Assembly: GCA_964636495.1 (NCBI GenBank)
Contig: CAZWSL010000012.1
Coordinates: forward strand, 1-64,000
Direction: 5' to 3'
From: Desulfobacula sp964636495
GTDB taxonomy: Bacteria > Desulfobacterota > Desulfobacteria > Desulfobacterales > Desulfobacteraceae
Length of the DNA: 64,000 nucleotides
The notes under the pieces were generated by a model. The model was not told the origin of the DNA. It saw only the letters and a list, made by a program, of their open reading frames with translations, and made no database searches. Both the position numbers and the translations under genes were made by a program. This document shows, in pieces, positions 24,537 to 33,140 of this stretch; within the stretch, counting starts at the first letter, position 1, and each line of letters starts with the position of its first letter.

Positions 24537-24568
24537 AAGCCTGGATCAGTTTCTACTGATCCAGGCTT
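24537..24568. terminator. Strong hairpin terminator between folD and the convergent oxidoreductase
   Basis: AAGCCTGGATCAG and CTGATCCAGGCTT form a perfect 13-bp stem around a 6-nt loop. On + it is followed by TTGATTTT, and on - by ATTTTTAA. It lies between convergent genes ending at 24485 (+) and 24598 (-), so it probably works in both directions. Confidence 0.85.
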
Positions 24569-24597
24569 TTGATTTTAATCAAATTGCAATATCAGGT

Positions 24598-26178
24598 TCA
24601 ACCTGTATGGATTCTGGATGAAAAGAATTTCAAGATGTCCTTGACATCTGGATTCTGAGACAACAGGTGTGATAAATCCTCTGCTGTTTCAATGGCACTT
24701 TTCACCTCGTTTCCTATGGAGATATTTCCGTAGAGTATGGAGCCGGCAAGTCTGGTTTTACAAAAAAGAAAACAGAAATAATGACCGTCATATCTTCCTT
24801 CAATGATGTTGTCATTTTCATCTTCAGCTTCAAATCTGCCAATACTCAGAAGGTCTATGTCAAGCACTTTAATGGTGTTGGAACGGGGAATCCCTCCAAA
24901 CTCTACCTGCTTTCCAGCAGCATTCATGCCGGCAATACTGCCCTGATACTGCGCTGCACTCCAGAAGCCGTATAAAACCCCTTTATGCTCTGTAATATCG
25001 CCTGCTGCATAGACATCAGGATAAGATGTCTGCATATAGTTATTTACAACGATTCCCTGATTTATCTCCACTCCGGCACGGGCTGCAAGAGATGTGTTTG
25101 ATCTGACTCCGGCAGCAATGATAACCATATCAGCCGGGATGGTTTTGCTGTTTTCAAGCATGACACCGGTGACACGCTTGTCACCCACTATTTTTTGCGT
25201 AAAAACAGCGGTTTCTAAAGATATGCCAAGGTTTTCAAGATGACTTTTTAACAGGTGTGCAGCAGTCCTGTTCAACTGTCTTGGCATGAGCCATTCAAAA
25301 TTTTCAATAATCACTGCTTTTTTATCATGCCTGCTTATTGCTCCGGCTGTTTCAAGTCCCAATATACCGCCGCCGATAATGACTATATTTTCTGCTGTTT
25401 TTATTTTTTCAAGAATAGTGTGTGCATCATCTAAACTGCGCAGGGTTACAACCCCCTCTTTTTCAGAACCCGGAATGGGTGGTATAAAAGGGTCAGCACC
25501 GGCTGTAAGTATCAGTTTATCATATTTGATTCTTTTACTGCTGCTGAGAATAATTTCCTTCTTTTCAAGAAGTAAATCTGAGACTTCTGTATTTTTACTT
25601 AAATAAATATTGTTCTCTTCATACCACTCTTTTTTATGTATCCATAAATCCTCTTTTTTTAATTCTCCTGCCAGATATCTTGTAAGATTCAACCTGAAAT
25701 AGGGCAGAAAAGTATCTCTGTTCAGGATTGAAACCCTTGCACTGTCAGAGATATCTCTGACTGATTCAGCAGCTGATACGCCTGCAGCACCTGCACCTAC
25801 AATCACATAGTGTCCACTGTCTCCATCCATTTTTTCAGAGAGGTTTTTAAATTTTTCAGCCGGTGCACCGCATACAGGACACCTTTCCGGTGGTTGATCT
25901 CCGGTATGTTCATGGCCGCAGACTTCACACTTCAGCTCTGTAGATAAAGATGCCGGTTTCTCAGGTTTTTCCATATACTCTTCAAAGAGTTCTTTCTGGG
26001 CACCGCAGACCGGACACATTTCAGGCGCTTCAGCTCCTCTGTGAATATATCCGCATACCGTGCAGCGAAATGCCTTATTTTCACTTGATCCGGTTCCTGA
26101 TAAAGTGTTCTGGCCTGCAAACTCACTGGAACCGGATTTAATATTATCTGTCACGCCTTTTTCTCTCTTTTTTTCCAT
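24598..26178 (-). CDS. FAD-dependent NAD(P)H oxidoreductase with two N-terminal rubredoxin-like modules
   Basis: A 526-residue fusion. Two rubredoxin-type iron sites come first: Cys39/42/55/58 ('FRCTVCGYIH', 'EMCPVCGA') and Cys84/87/100/103 ('LKCEVCGHEH', 'ERCPVCGA'). They are the short rubrerythrin-like form. A pyridine nucleotide-disulfide oxidoreductase domain follows: FAD motif 'VIVGAGAAGVSAAES', NAD motif 'IVIIGGGILGLETAG' and 'PDVYAAGDITEH'. The C-terminus is like NADH:rubredoxin oxidoreductase. It probably moves electrons between NAD(P)H and rubredoxin in O2 defence or fermentation. It lies 40 bp downstream of the rubredoxin-fused TPP enzyme, probably in one operon. Confidence 0.85.
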   Translation of the reverse strand: MEKKREKGVTDNIKSGSSEFAGQNTLSGTGSSENKAFRCTVCGYIHRGAEAPEMCPVCGAQKELFEEYMEKPEKPASLSTELKCEVCGHEHTGDQPPERCPVCGAPAEKFKNLSEKMDGDSGHYVIVGAGAAGVSAAESVRDISDSARVSILNRDTFLPYFRLNLTRYLAGELKKEDLWIHKKEWYEENNIYLSKNTEVSDLLLEKKEIILSSSKRIKYDKLILTAGADPFIPPIPGSEKEGVVTLRSLDDAHTILEKIKTAENIVIIGGGILGLETAGAISRHDKKAVIIENFEWLMPRQLNRTAAHLLKSHLENLGISLETAVFTQKIVGDKRVTGVMLENSKTIPADMVIIAAGVRSNTSLAARAGVEINQGIVVNNYMQTSYPDVYAAGDITEHKGVLYGFWSAAQYQGSIAGMNAAGKQVEFGGIPRSNTIKVLDIDLLSIGRFEAEDENDNIIEGRYDGHYFCFLFCKTRLAGSILYGNISIGNEVKSAIETAEDLSHLLSQNPDVKDILKFFSSRIHTG

Positions 26179-26218
26179 CTACTCCCTCTTTATCTCTGAT
26201 ATACAGTCGATCAATGAT

Positions 26219-28051
26219 TTAAATTAAGTCCGGGTCTGTGATAATTTCCAGCATTGCCGGACCCTTATGTGCCAATATTTTTTCAATTCCGTCATCCAGT
26301 TGCTCTGCCTGTGTGATACGGATACCCATTGCACCGCAATTTTCTGCATATTTTGAAAAATCGGGATTCAGGAGATCTGTTGACCACACGGTTTTATTAT
26401 CATTTCTCTGCTCACTGCTGATTTTACCCAGTTGACTGTTGTTTAGAAGAATATGTTTGATGGGGATATGATATTTAACTGCGGTTGTCATCTCTCCCAT
26501 ATACTGTGCAAAACCTCCATCACCTGTCACACAGATGATATCCCTGTCCGGAGCTGCTGCCCATGCGCCGATGGCAGCAGGGTAGCCATATCCTATTGAG
26601 CCTAAATATCCGGACATCAATATGGACTGGGAGTGGCATTCAAAATACCTGCCAAATGAATAGGTGTTATTTCCTACATCCAGAGCTATCACAGCACCTT
26701 CGGGAATCTTACGGCTCATTGCAGCAAAAACTGCAGCAGAATTGATTCCTTTTCCATTGTCTGCAAGTGCTCTTTTTTCTTTTTCATCCCGCCATTTCTG
26801 CCAATGATCCGCAATGGTTTCTGTTCTCCCTGTTTCTGGTTTATAATCTAACAGGGACTTCATCAGGATATCCACTGTCATACCTATTTCTCCCCAGACA
26901 GGAACAGTGACTTTATGAAATTTTCCTAATATCATGGGGTCAAAATCCACTTGAATGGTTGGTTTGTCTTTTAAAATACCGGTGTGCCTGGAAAAAGAAG
27001 CTCCCAATACGATCAGCAGGTCGGACTCTCCCATGAAATGACTCGCAACCGGTATTCCGCTCAATCCCAGTACACCGCAGGAAAGCGGGTGGTGATCGGA
27101 AATAAGCCCTTTACCCTTGAATGTTGTAATCACCGGCATTTTAAGGTGTTCAGCCAGCTGAATGACTTCAGGCATACAGAATCTGGCACCATTTCCCACA
27201 ATCAGAACAGGTCTGCTGGCTTTATTGATCAATTCCAATGCATCTTTAACAGAATCATCCTGGGGGCTCACTCTTTTCAACGGCAGTCTTCCGGTTGAAT
27301 CTGATGCTTCAATATCGTCAGGAATTTCAATTTCCTGGATCTGATTGGGAAAAATAAGGTTTGCCACATCACGATTTGTTTTTGCAGATTTAAGGGCAAG
27401 ATTCATCAGTTCAACATGATTGCTTTCATTTAAAACAGTCTGCCTGAAACCAGATACGGATTCAAATGCCGCTGAAAGATCAATCTCCTGGAAAGAACCC
27501 GGACCCAGAAACTGCAGGTCTACCTGGCCTGTTAAGGCAAGTACGGGCACACGATCCAGTTTGGCATCCCATAAACCCGTTAGCATGTTTGTTGCCCCGG
27601 GTCCGGCGATTGCAAGACAGGCTGCAGGATTTCCAGTAAGTTTGCCATAGGCGGAGGCAGCAAAGGAAGCCGCTCCTTCATGACGTATGCCGATAAACTT
27701 CAGGCGACCGGCCTCACACTGTTTACGCATGGCTTCAGCTAATCCGAGATTGGAGTGCCCGACCATGCCGAAAACAAATTCAACCCCCCAGTTGATCATG
27801 GTTTCAACCATTACATCTGAAATGTTTCTTGAGACTGTTTTATTGTCACTACCGGTTACAGCCTGTTCTGCCAGAACCTTGGTTTTTCTCTTTTCAACTG
27901 CTTTTTCTGCAGAATTTTTTATCGGTTTGAACATTGTTCTGGGAGCCTGGCAGACCGGGCATAACCAGTCGTCACCAAGATCATTCCACTTTATGCCTTC
28001 TTTTGCTTCATCATATTCAAAAGCGCATATTCCACACCTGTATACAGTCAT
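26219..28051 (-). CDS. Thiamine-pyrophosphate enzyme (pyruvate oxidase/acetolactate synthase-like) with N-terminal rubredoxin
   Basis: A 610-residue fusion. Residues 1-45 are a rubredoxin with Cys6, Cys9, Cys31 and Cys34. A linker leads to a complete three-domain TPP enzyme from about residue 75. 'IRHEGAASFAASAYGKLTG' holds the catalytic Glu. The central FAD/ADP-binding domain begins 'ASRPVLIVGNGARF'. The C-terminal TPP motif 'VTGDGGFAQYMGEMTTA' leads to 'LLNNSQLGK'. The pattern is closest to PoxB-type oxidases. Electrons from 2-oxoacid decarboxylation could pass to the rubredoxin and on to the neighbouring twin-rubredoxin reductase (inference). The substrate, pyruvate or another 2-oxoacid, is not known. 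Confidence 0.85.
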   Translation of the reverse strand: MTVYRCGICAFEYDEAKEGIKWNDLGDDWLCPVCQAPRTMFKPIKNSAEKAVEKRKTKVLAEQAVTGSDNKTVSRNISDVMVETMINWGVEFVFGMVGHSNLGLAEAMRKQCEAGRLKFIGIRHEGAASFAASAYGKLTGNPAACLAIAGPGATNMLTGLWDAKLDRVPVLALTGQVDLQFLGPGSFQEIDLSAAFESVSGFRQTVLNESNHVELMNLALKSAKTNRDVANLIFPNQIQEIEIPDDIEASDSTGRLPLKRVSPQDDSVKDALELINKASRPVLIVGNGARFCMPEVIQLAEHLKMPVITTFKGKGLISDHHPLSCGVLGLSGIPVASHFMGESDLLIVLGASFSRHTGILKDKPTIQVDFDPMILGKFHKVTVPVWGEIGMTVDILMKSLLDYKPETGRTETIADHWQKWRDEKEKRALADNGKGINSAAVFAAMSRKIPEGAVIALDVGNNTYSFGRYFECHSQSILMSGYLGSIGYGYPAAIGAWAAAPDRDIICVTGDGGFAQYMGEMTTAVKYHIPIKHILLNNSQLGKISSEQRNDNKTVWSTDLLNPDFSKYAENCGAMGIRITQAEQLDDGIEKILAHKGPAMLEIITDPDLI

Positions 28052-28093
28052 ATCTCAGCTTTCCTCTAAAATATTGACAGGGTTATTTTATTA

Positions 28094-29785
28094 TCAGACA
28101 AAAACAAGTCTGGGTTGATTTATTTTTCCAATGGTTTTCTGGTCATAATCCGGAAATCTGCCGTTGATATAATTGCTTTTTCCGGTTTTTCTCAGACATT
28201 TTTCATGCCAGCTCTCCCACTTCTCAGGAAGGTTCGTGCCGGAAGGCATAAATTTTTTTCCTGCTCCTTCAAAGGTGAAAAAGAGATCTGCTTTTTCATC
28301 GAGGTCATAACAGAGAATGGAGACGTTTCCTTTTTCATCTGTTACGCCGCTGCCAAGCTTGTCATCATAGATCAGATCCTTGTCCCACACCTCTATATCA
28401 ACACCTGCGGGAAAGGTATCAGCAGGGTTCTTCTTTGAAACAAACTGGAGATAACAGGTGACTGATTTACGGGCTTCAAGGAACTGGGTACATTTTTTCC
28501 TGTTCCAGAAAATATCACGCTTAAAGCATTTGTCCAGTTCAAACCCGCTGATTTCATTATCAATAAATTTTTCTATATCAGTTGTTTTGTTCCTTTTTTT
28601 TGTCTGTGCCGCCATGACTACAGGTGTGTTATATGGTGCATGTGATTTATGGATATATTTTGAGTGAAAAGAATCATATGCCTGAATGAAACGGTCAGTT
28701 AAATCAAAATTATTGTTGAATATTTTTTGCGCCATTAATTTTCTCAGGGCTTTGATGCGGTTTTCTGCATATTCAATATGTCTCTCTTTCTGTGACAGGC
28801 AGTAGCCATTTGCAGCTTTGTTTTTTTCCAGAGTTCTCCGCTGGTACTGCATCACTTCAAGACGTCTCTGGGTATCTTTTAACGGCTGGTGATAAATGAT
28901 AAGCTCCCCATGATCATGATAGTATTGTTTTAAAGACTGATAATCCTTTAATACATCTTCAGGTATTTTCCAGGAAATGGGGCCATTCGCATGTTTCACC
29001 TGATCAAGTTCCTTTAATGGATGAAAGGGTACGCCGGCACGCTTTGCCATTTCATGCATTTTTTTTAAATATATCCGTGCAAGAAAATTGTTGTCATTTC
29101 CCTGGGTCTGAACAGTGCCGTATCCGCCGCCGATATCAGAGTGAACACCGGGAAATGACTCCTCGACCATATATTTTGGTTTGCCTTCCTCATAGGCCAG
29201 AATCGTTTTTGAATGGGTTTTCAAACTCTGCAGATCAAAATTTTTTCGAAGTTCATCCTGGGAAACCATATGATATATGAATCGCGCTTTATCAGTATTG
29301 AGATGAAAATTATATGGATCATCATTATCGCCCGGTGTGGAAAATGATCCCACGGTATCGTAAAGCCCTGCAAACCGTATATCTTTTTGAACATTTTTAA
29401 TTTTTTCTCTCTGGTGTGAATTTTCTTTCAGTATATTGATAAAAGATCTTGCCAGTGCAGCACCCCGGCTGAAACCAAATACATCCAGTGTGATTCTGGT
29501 AACATCCCTGCTGATAAACATATCAATATTTTTAAGAATATAGTCAATCCGCTCTTTCCCCCCTTTTCCAAATGCAGCACCTAAAATTTCCCACTCACCA
29601 AAATCATTGTCTATGGGATCATCTATGCCGTCACTGTGTGTTCCCACTCCCCTTATGTACAGAGGCCGTATATGAAGCGCATCTTCGTATAAATAAGAGA
29701 GTTTCCCAATATTGGACATACCATCGGCATCATCATTCCGGTTGTTTCCTGTTCCATCAAAAAACACGCCAAATGTCAGGTTCAT
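28094..29785 (-). CDS. DUF2235 alpha/beta-hydrolase (Tle1-like phospholipase fold)
   Basis: A 563-residue cytoplasmic-looking protein. The DUF2235 pattern is clear: 'FGVFFDGTGNNRNDD' at the N-terminus, nucleophile elbow 'GFSRGAA' with Ser106, 'FAGLYDTVGSF' with the Asp, and 'SFPGVHSDIGGGY' with the His. The region after about residue 430 looks like a small beta-domain ('GVDIEVWDKDLIYDDKLGSGVTDEKGN'), perhaps for binding. Members of this family include type VI secretion phospholipase effectors, but no secretion or immunity gene is visible here. It overlaps the upstream Fe-S protein by 4 nt (ATGA), so translation is coupled. Confidence 0.85.
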   Translation of the reverse strand: MNLTFGVFFDGTGNNRNDDADGMSNIGKLSYLYEDALHIRPLYIRGVGTHSDGIDDPIDNDFGEWEILGAAFGKGGKERIDYILKNIDMFISRDVTRITLDVFGFSRGAALARSFINILKENSHQREKIKNVQKDIRFAGLYDTVGSFSTPGDNDDPYNFHLNTDKARFIYHMVSQDELRKNFDLQSLKTHSKTILAYEEGKPKYMVEESFPGVHSDIGGGYGTVQTQGNDNNFLARIYLKKMHEMAKRAGVPFHPLKELDQVKHANGPISWKIPEDVLKDYQSLKQYYHDHGELIIYHQPLKDTQRRLEVMQYQRRTLEKNKAANGYCLSQKERHIEYAENRIKALRKLMAQKIFNNNFDLTDRFIQAYDSFHSKYIHKSHAPYNTPVVMAAQTKKRNKTTDIEKFIDNEISGFELDKCFKRDIFWNRKKCTQFLEARKSVTCYLQFVSKKNPADTFPAGVDIEVWDKDLIYDDKLGSGVTDEKGNVSILCYDLDEKADLFFTFEGAGKKFMPSGTNLPEKWESWHEKCLRKTGKSNYINGRFPDYDQKTIGKINQPRLVFV

Positions 29786-30606
29786 TTTTTCTCTCCTTTT
29801 CTACCTGCAGGGCAGATCAGTTCACACTGCCGGCAATATTTTATTTCATATGCGGATCTATTCTCTTTTTTATCTTCAGCACTCTTTATATCTGCTATAT
29901 TGTTTTCCATTTGAATATTGCACGCTATGCGGTCGTAATCTCCATCTCTTCCCGGCATTTTATTATGTTTGAAATTTTTTTCAGAATATATTTTTTTATC
30001 AAAAACGTTCCGGGGGCAAACTTTTTTGCAATACTCTTTGCAGTCTTTACAGGGATCAAAATCAGACTGTCCGGTTGAAGGCAGATCCACATCCATTAGC
30101 ATAACCCTGAGACGGATTCTTGGTCCGAACCTGCGGGATATCAGCATATTGTTCTTTCCAATACACCCCAGGCCGCCAAGCACTGCAGAGTCTTTCATAT
30201 AAACGCCGCCTTTTTCTATGTGGTATGGAATCCTGATGCAGCGGATCTGTTTGTGGGTCTCAAGCCATTGGGCAAGCTTTGAAAAAACAGAGATCAGCAT
30301 GGCATTTCCCCTGGTTCCGCCTTTAAGCCCTTTCACCCACCAGTCCAGATCAGGCTTTTCAGCAGGGTGCTCAACAGCGATGACAACAGCAGAACCGGCT
30401 TTATCCGGCCATGTCACCTCATTCTGCTCTTCTCCTTCACCTTTTTCTGTTCCGACAGTGTGAATAGCTGGAATCATATCATATGTGGTATGGGAAGGGG
30501 ATTTTTTAAGATCCTGAATATTGGCAATCCCGGCAAGTGACGCCCCATATTCCATTGCTTTATTGATAATCTCCATACTCAGGGATGTTCTGTTTTTTTT
30601 TGCCAT
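29782..30606 (-). CDS. QueG/reductive-dehalogenase-like 4Fe-4S protein
   Basis: A 274-residue soluble protein. The N-terminal half has 'MEYGASLAGIANI' and 'SAVVIAVEHP', then 'VLGGLGCIGKNNMLISRRFGPRIRL', the pattern of epoxyqueuosine reductase and related corrinoid-binding enzymes. The C-terminal half has two cluster motifs, 'DPCKDCKEYCKKVCPR' and 'KYCRQCELICPAGR', enough for one or two [4Fe-4S] centres. It is shorter than QueG (about 350-380) and lacks the HEAT-like tail, so a tRNA role is not certain. The gene overlaps the DUF2235 start by 4 nt. Confidence 0.75.
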   Translation of the reverse strand: MAKKNRTSLSMEIINKAMEYGASLAGIANIQDLKKSPSHTTYDMIPAIHTVGTEKGEGEEQNEVTWPDKAGSAVVIAVEHPAEKPDLDWWVKGLKGGTRGNAMLISVFSKLAQWLETHKQIRCIRIPYHIEKGGVYMKDSAVLGGLGCIGKNNMLISRRFGPRIRLRVMLMDVDLPSTGQSDFDPCKDCKEYCKKVCPRNVFDKKIYSEKNFKHNKMPGRDGDYDRIACNIQMENNIADIKSAEDKKENRSAYEIKYCRQCELICPAGRKGEKK

Positions 30607-30629
30607 CTGAATTACTCCTTTTTATTCAA

Positions 30630-31973
30630 TTATTTGAAGAATTCAATAAATGCCTGCTTAACTGCATGAACGAGTATCTCAATTTCATCACTGCTGATAA
30701 TAAATGGCGGTGCTATTACAAGGGCATCACCATCTTTTCCGGCAAGTCCGGTGGACTTATAGGTTATAAAGCCATTTTTAAATAAATGGTCCCATATACC
30801 TTCGGTGATTTTCAGTGACCTGTCAAACGGCTGTTTTGTTTTTTTGTTTTTTACAATTTCAATACCCCATAAAAATCCTTTTCCCCGGACATCACCGATA
30901 TTGGGCAGGGGAAGAAGAGAAGATTTCAGTAGTTCTCCCAGCTTTTCACCGTTTGATTTCACCTTGTCAATCAGTTTTTCTTCCTCCAGTATCTCTATCA
31001 GTGCAAGACCGCCTGCTGCAGCAACTGAGTGGTGGGAAAAAGTTCCGCCATGCATGAAAACGCCGCAATTATCCTTTACAGCAGTAAAGTGACGCTCTCT
31101 TACTCCAAGAGCAGACAGGGGGATGACACCTCCGGAAAGGCCTTTACCAAGAGTTACGATATCAGGCACGCTTTTAAAGTGGTTATATGCAAACCATTCA
31201 CCTGTCCTGCCCATTCCACACATAACTTCATCCAGGATAAGCAGTATATTGTGATGACGGCATATCTCAAGGATGGTTTTTAAATACTCCTCCGGCGGGA
31301 AGCAGGCTGCTATTGTAGCTCCTGGAACGGTTTCAGCCAAAAATGCAGATATGGTTTCAGATCCTGTATTCTCAATGAGTTCGTCAAGTGCTGTGGCACA
31401 TCTTACCCTGCAGGCCGGATATGTCAGATCATAAGCGCATCTGTAGCAGTAAGGTGCGGGAATATGGAGCGTCTCTTTTAACAGCGGGGTAAAAGGGGTT
31501 TTAAAGGTTGTTCTTCCCATGACAGAGAGGGATCCAAGGGTAAGGCCGTGATAGGATTTCCATCTGCCGATAACTCTGTACTTTGTTTCATTTCCATTAG
31601 CAATATGTATCTGCCGGGCCAGCTTGATGGCTGCTTCATTTGCCTCTGATCCTCCTGAGAGAAAATAGAAGCGGTCAATATCACCCGGAGCCTTTTGGGC
31701 AAGTGCAGTGGCAAGGCGTTCAACAGGTTCAGTTGTGAACATTGTAGGATGAATATAGTCGTGGGATAAAATCTGATCATAAACTGCTTTTGCAATTCTT
31801 TTCCGGCCATGTCCGGCATTGACAACTACGGCACCGCCGCTTGCATCCATATATTTTTTTCCGGTTTCGTCACTGATAAACAGCCCTTCTGCTTTTTTTG
31901 CCCTGGTCAGTTTTCTGTCCAGTTGTCTTGGAAAAAGATTTCCTGTAATATCTACCATGATTTTTTCTTTCAT
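30630..31973 (-). CDS. Class III PLP-dependent aminotransferase
   Basis: A 447-residue aminotransferase of the omega-amino-acid/beta-alanine:pyruvate type. The PLP Lys is in 'IVTLGKGLSGGVIPLSALG'. 'LSGGSEANEAAIKLAR', 'SYHGLTLGSLSVMG' and 'LILDEVMCGMGRTG' are the other family blocks. It carries an unusual Cys-rich insert 'PYCYRCAYDLTYPACRVRCA' (about residues 177-197). It lies 17 bp downstream of the beta-keto acid cleavage gene, so it probably makes or uses a keto acid from an amino acid in the same pathway. The substrate cannot be assigned. Confidence 0.9.
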   Translation of the reverse strand: MKEKIMVDITGNLFPRQLDRKLTRAKKAEGLFISDETGKKYMDASGGAVVVNAGHGRKRIAKAVYDQILSHDYIHPTMFTTEPVERLATALAQKAPGDIDRFYFLSGGSEANEAAIKLARQIHIANGNETKYRVIGRWKSYHGLTLGSLSVMGRTTFKTPFTPLLKETLHIPAPYCYRCAYDLTYPACRVRCATALDELIENTGSETISAFLAETVPGATIAACFPPEEYLKTILEICRHHNILLILDEVMCGMGRTGEWFAYNHFKSVPDIVTLGKGLSGGVIPLSALGVRERHFTAVKDNCGVFMHGGTFSHHSVAAAGGLALIEILEEEKLIDKVKSNGEKLGELLKSSLLPLPNIGDVRGKGFLWGIEIVKNKKTKQPFDRSLKITEGIWDHLFKNGFITYKSTGLAGKDGDALVIAPPFIISSDEIEILVHAVKQAFIEFFK

Positions 31974-31990
31974 AAAAAAATATTGTTATT

Positions 31991-32818
31991 TTATGATTGA
32001 TTGTACTGCGGTAAATCCAATATTTTTCTTGCTTCTTCAGGGGAGGCAATCTCTCTGCCCATTATCATGCTGATGTGAGCGATACGTTCTACAAGCTGTT
32101 CATTTGTGGCAAGTTCTCCCTTTTTAAAATAAATAGAGTCTTCCAGCCCGACCCTGACATGCCCTCCCATGGCAATCGCATGTACACACATGGGCAGTTG
32201 AAACCTGCCTATCCCCGACACTGTCCAGGTTGAACCGGGCGGGATGGTGTTTTTAAGATGGACAAGATTGTCTATAGTTGCGGGGATCGCACCTTTCAAC
32301 CCCATTACAAAATTAAAGTGCAGAGGCCGGGTGGCGAGCTTTTCTTCAGAAAGGTCAAGGGCATTTTGGATCATCCCGGTATCAAAAATTTCAATTTCCG
32401 GTTTGATGGCATAGGTCTTCATATCCCGGGCCAGATCTTTGATAAGACGCGGGCTGTTTGCGTAAACCTGAGAGGGGAAATTAACGGAACCGGTTGTGAG
32501 GCTGGCCATTTCCGGTTTCAGTTTCAGCCTTTCACTCCGGTCCCTGTATTCCATTCCTGCCCTTCCGCCGGTGGAGATCTGCACGATGAGGTTTGTTCTG
32601 CTCTTCAACCCCTGAGTGATCTCCTTGAATATGCTGAAGTCTGTTGAAGCAGTTTCATCAACTGGATTGCGGGCATGGATGTGTATAATGGATGCTCCTG
32701 CTTCTTCACAACGTATCCCTGTATTGATGATCTCTTCAGGCTGAACCGGCAGCCATGGATTATCTTTTTTAGTTGGAACTGAACCTGTTGGTGCCACTGT
32801 GATAATAAGTTTGCTCAT
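31991..32818 (-). CDS. Beta-keto acid cleavage enzyme (BKACE/Kce, DUF849)
   Basis: A 275-residue TIM-barrel zinc enzyme that condenses a beta-keto acid with acetyl-CoA and splits it to acetoacetate and a CoA ester. The founding member is 3-keto-5-aminohexanoate cleavage enzyme in lysine fermentation. The opening 'LIITVAPTGSVPTK', Zn-binding 'IIHIHARNP', 'SLTTGSVNFPSQVY', 'WTVSGIGRFQLPM' and 'GGHVRVGLEDSIYF' match the family. It is paired with a class III aminotransferase, which suggests degradation of a beta-amino or diamino acid. No lysine aminomutase genes are near, so the lysine route is unproven. Confidence 0.9.
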   Translation of the reverse strand: MSKLIITVAPTGSVPTKKDNPWLPVQPEEIINTGIRCEEAGASIIHIHARNPVDETASTDFSIFKEITQGLKSRTNLIVQISTGGRAGMEYRDRSERLKLKPEMASLTTGSVNFPSQVYANSPRLIKDLARDMKTYAIKPEIEIFDTGMIQNALDLSEEKLATRPLHFNFVMGLKGAIPATIDNLVHLKNTIPPGSTWTVSGIGRFQLPMCVHAIAMGGHVRVGLEDSIYFKKGELATNEQLVERIAHISMIMGREIASPEEARKILDLPQYNQS

Positions 32819-33140
32819 CTCCTGCTGATTCCATATAAATTGTCACTGATTATAAAAAGCCGTCTTTATCAGGGCCTGCATTGTACAGTCTCTGAATGAC
32901 AGGCATTTAGTTTAACAGATTTTCTGAAGGAATCAATCTTAATCGTTATTTTAAAAAGAGGGATTATTCCCGGCTGTTTTTTTCTGTTTCAAGACACAAA
33001 AGCAGGCAGGATATGTCATCACATAGTTGTGCTACATCGATTTTCCAACCCGGATTAAAGGCTTATCCGGATTAAAGGCTTATATTGATGAATTCATAGT
33101 ACAGGTTGTCTTGGCTGGAAAAATTCTGTATAGAATAAGG
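32819..33140. other. Intergenic region between kce-like gene and M48 protease
   Basis: This 322-bp divergent gap contains no supportable gene. A perfect 17-bp tandem duplication, CCGGATTAAAGGCTTAT, occupies 33050-33066 and 33067-33083 just before the protease. No clear hairpin or consensus promoter was seen. An open frame entering at 33027 is only a 5' extension of the protease frame. Confidence 0.5.
33050..33083 (+). repeat. 17-bp perfect tandem duplication
   Basis: CCGGATTAAAGGCTTAT is present twice head to tail, 58 bp upstream of the M48 protease ATG. It is probably a replication-slippage product; it could also alter promoter spacing. Confidence 0.85.

Noticed and set aside
33027..33140. 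An upstream ATG extending the M48 protease frame by 38 residues
   Set aside because: It would place the lipoprotein signal in the middle of the protein and would translate the tandem duplication; ATG 33141 gives a normal signal.
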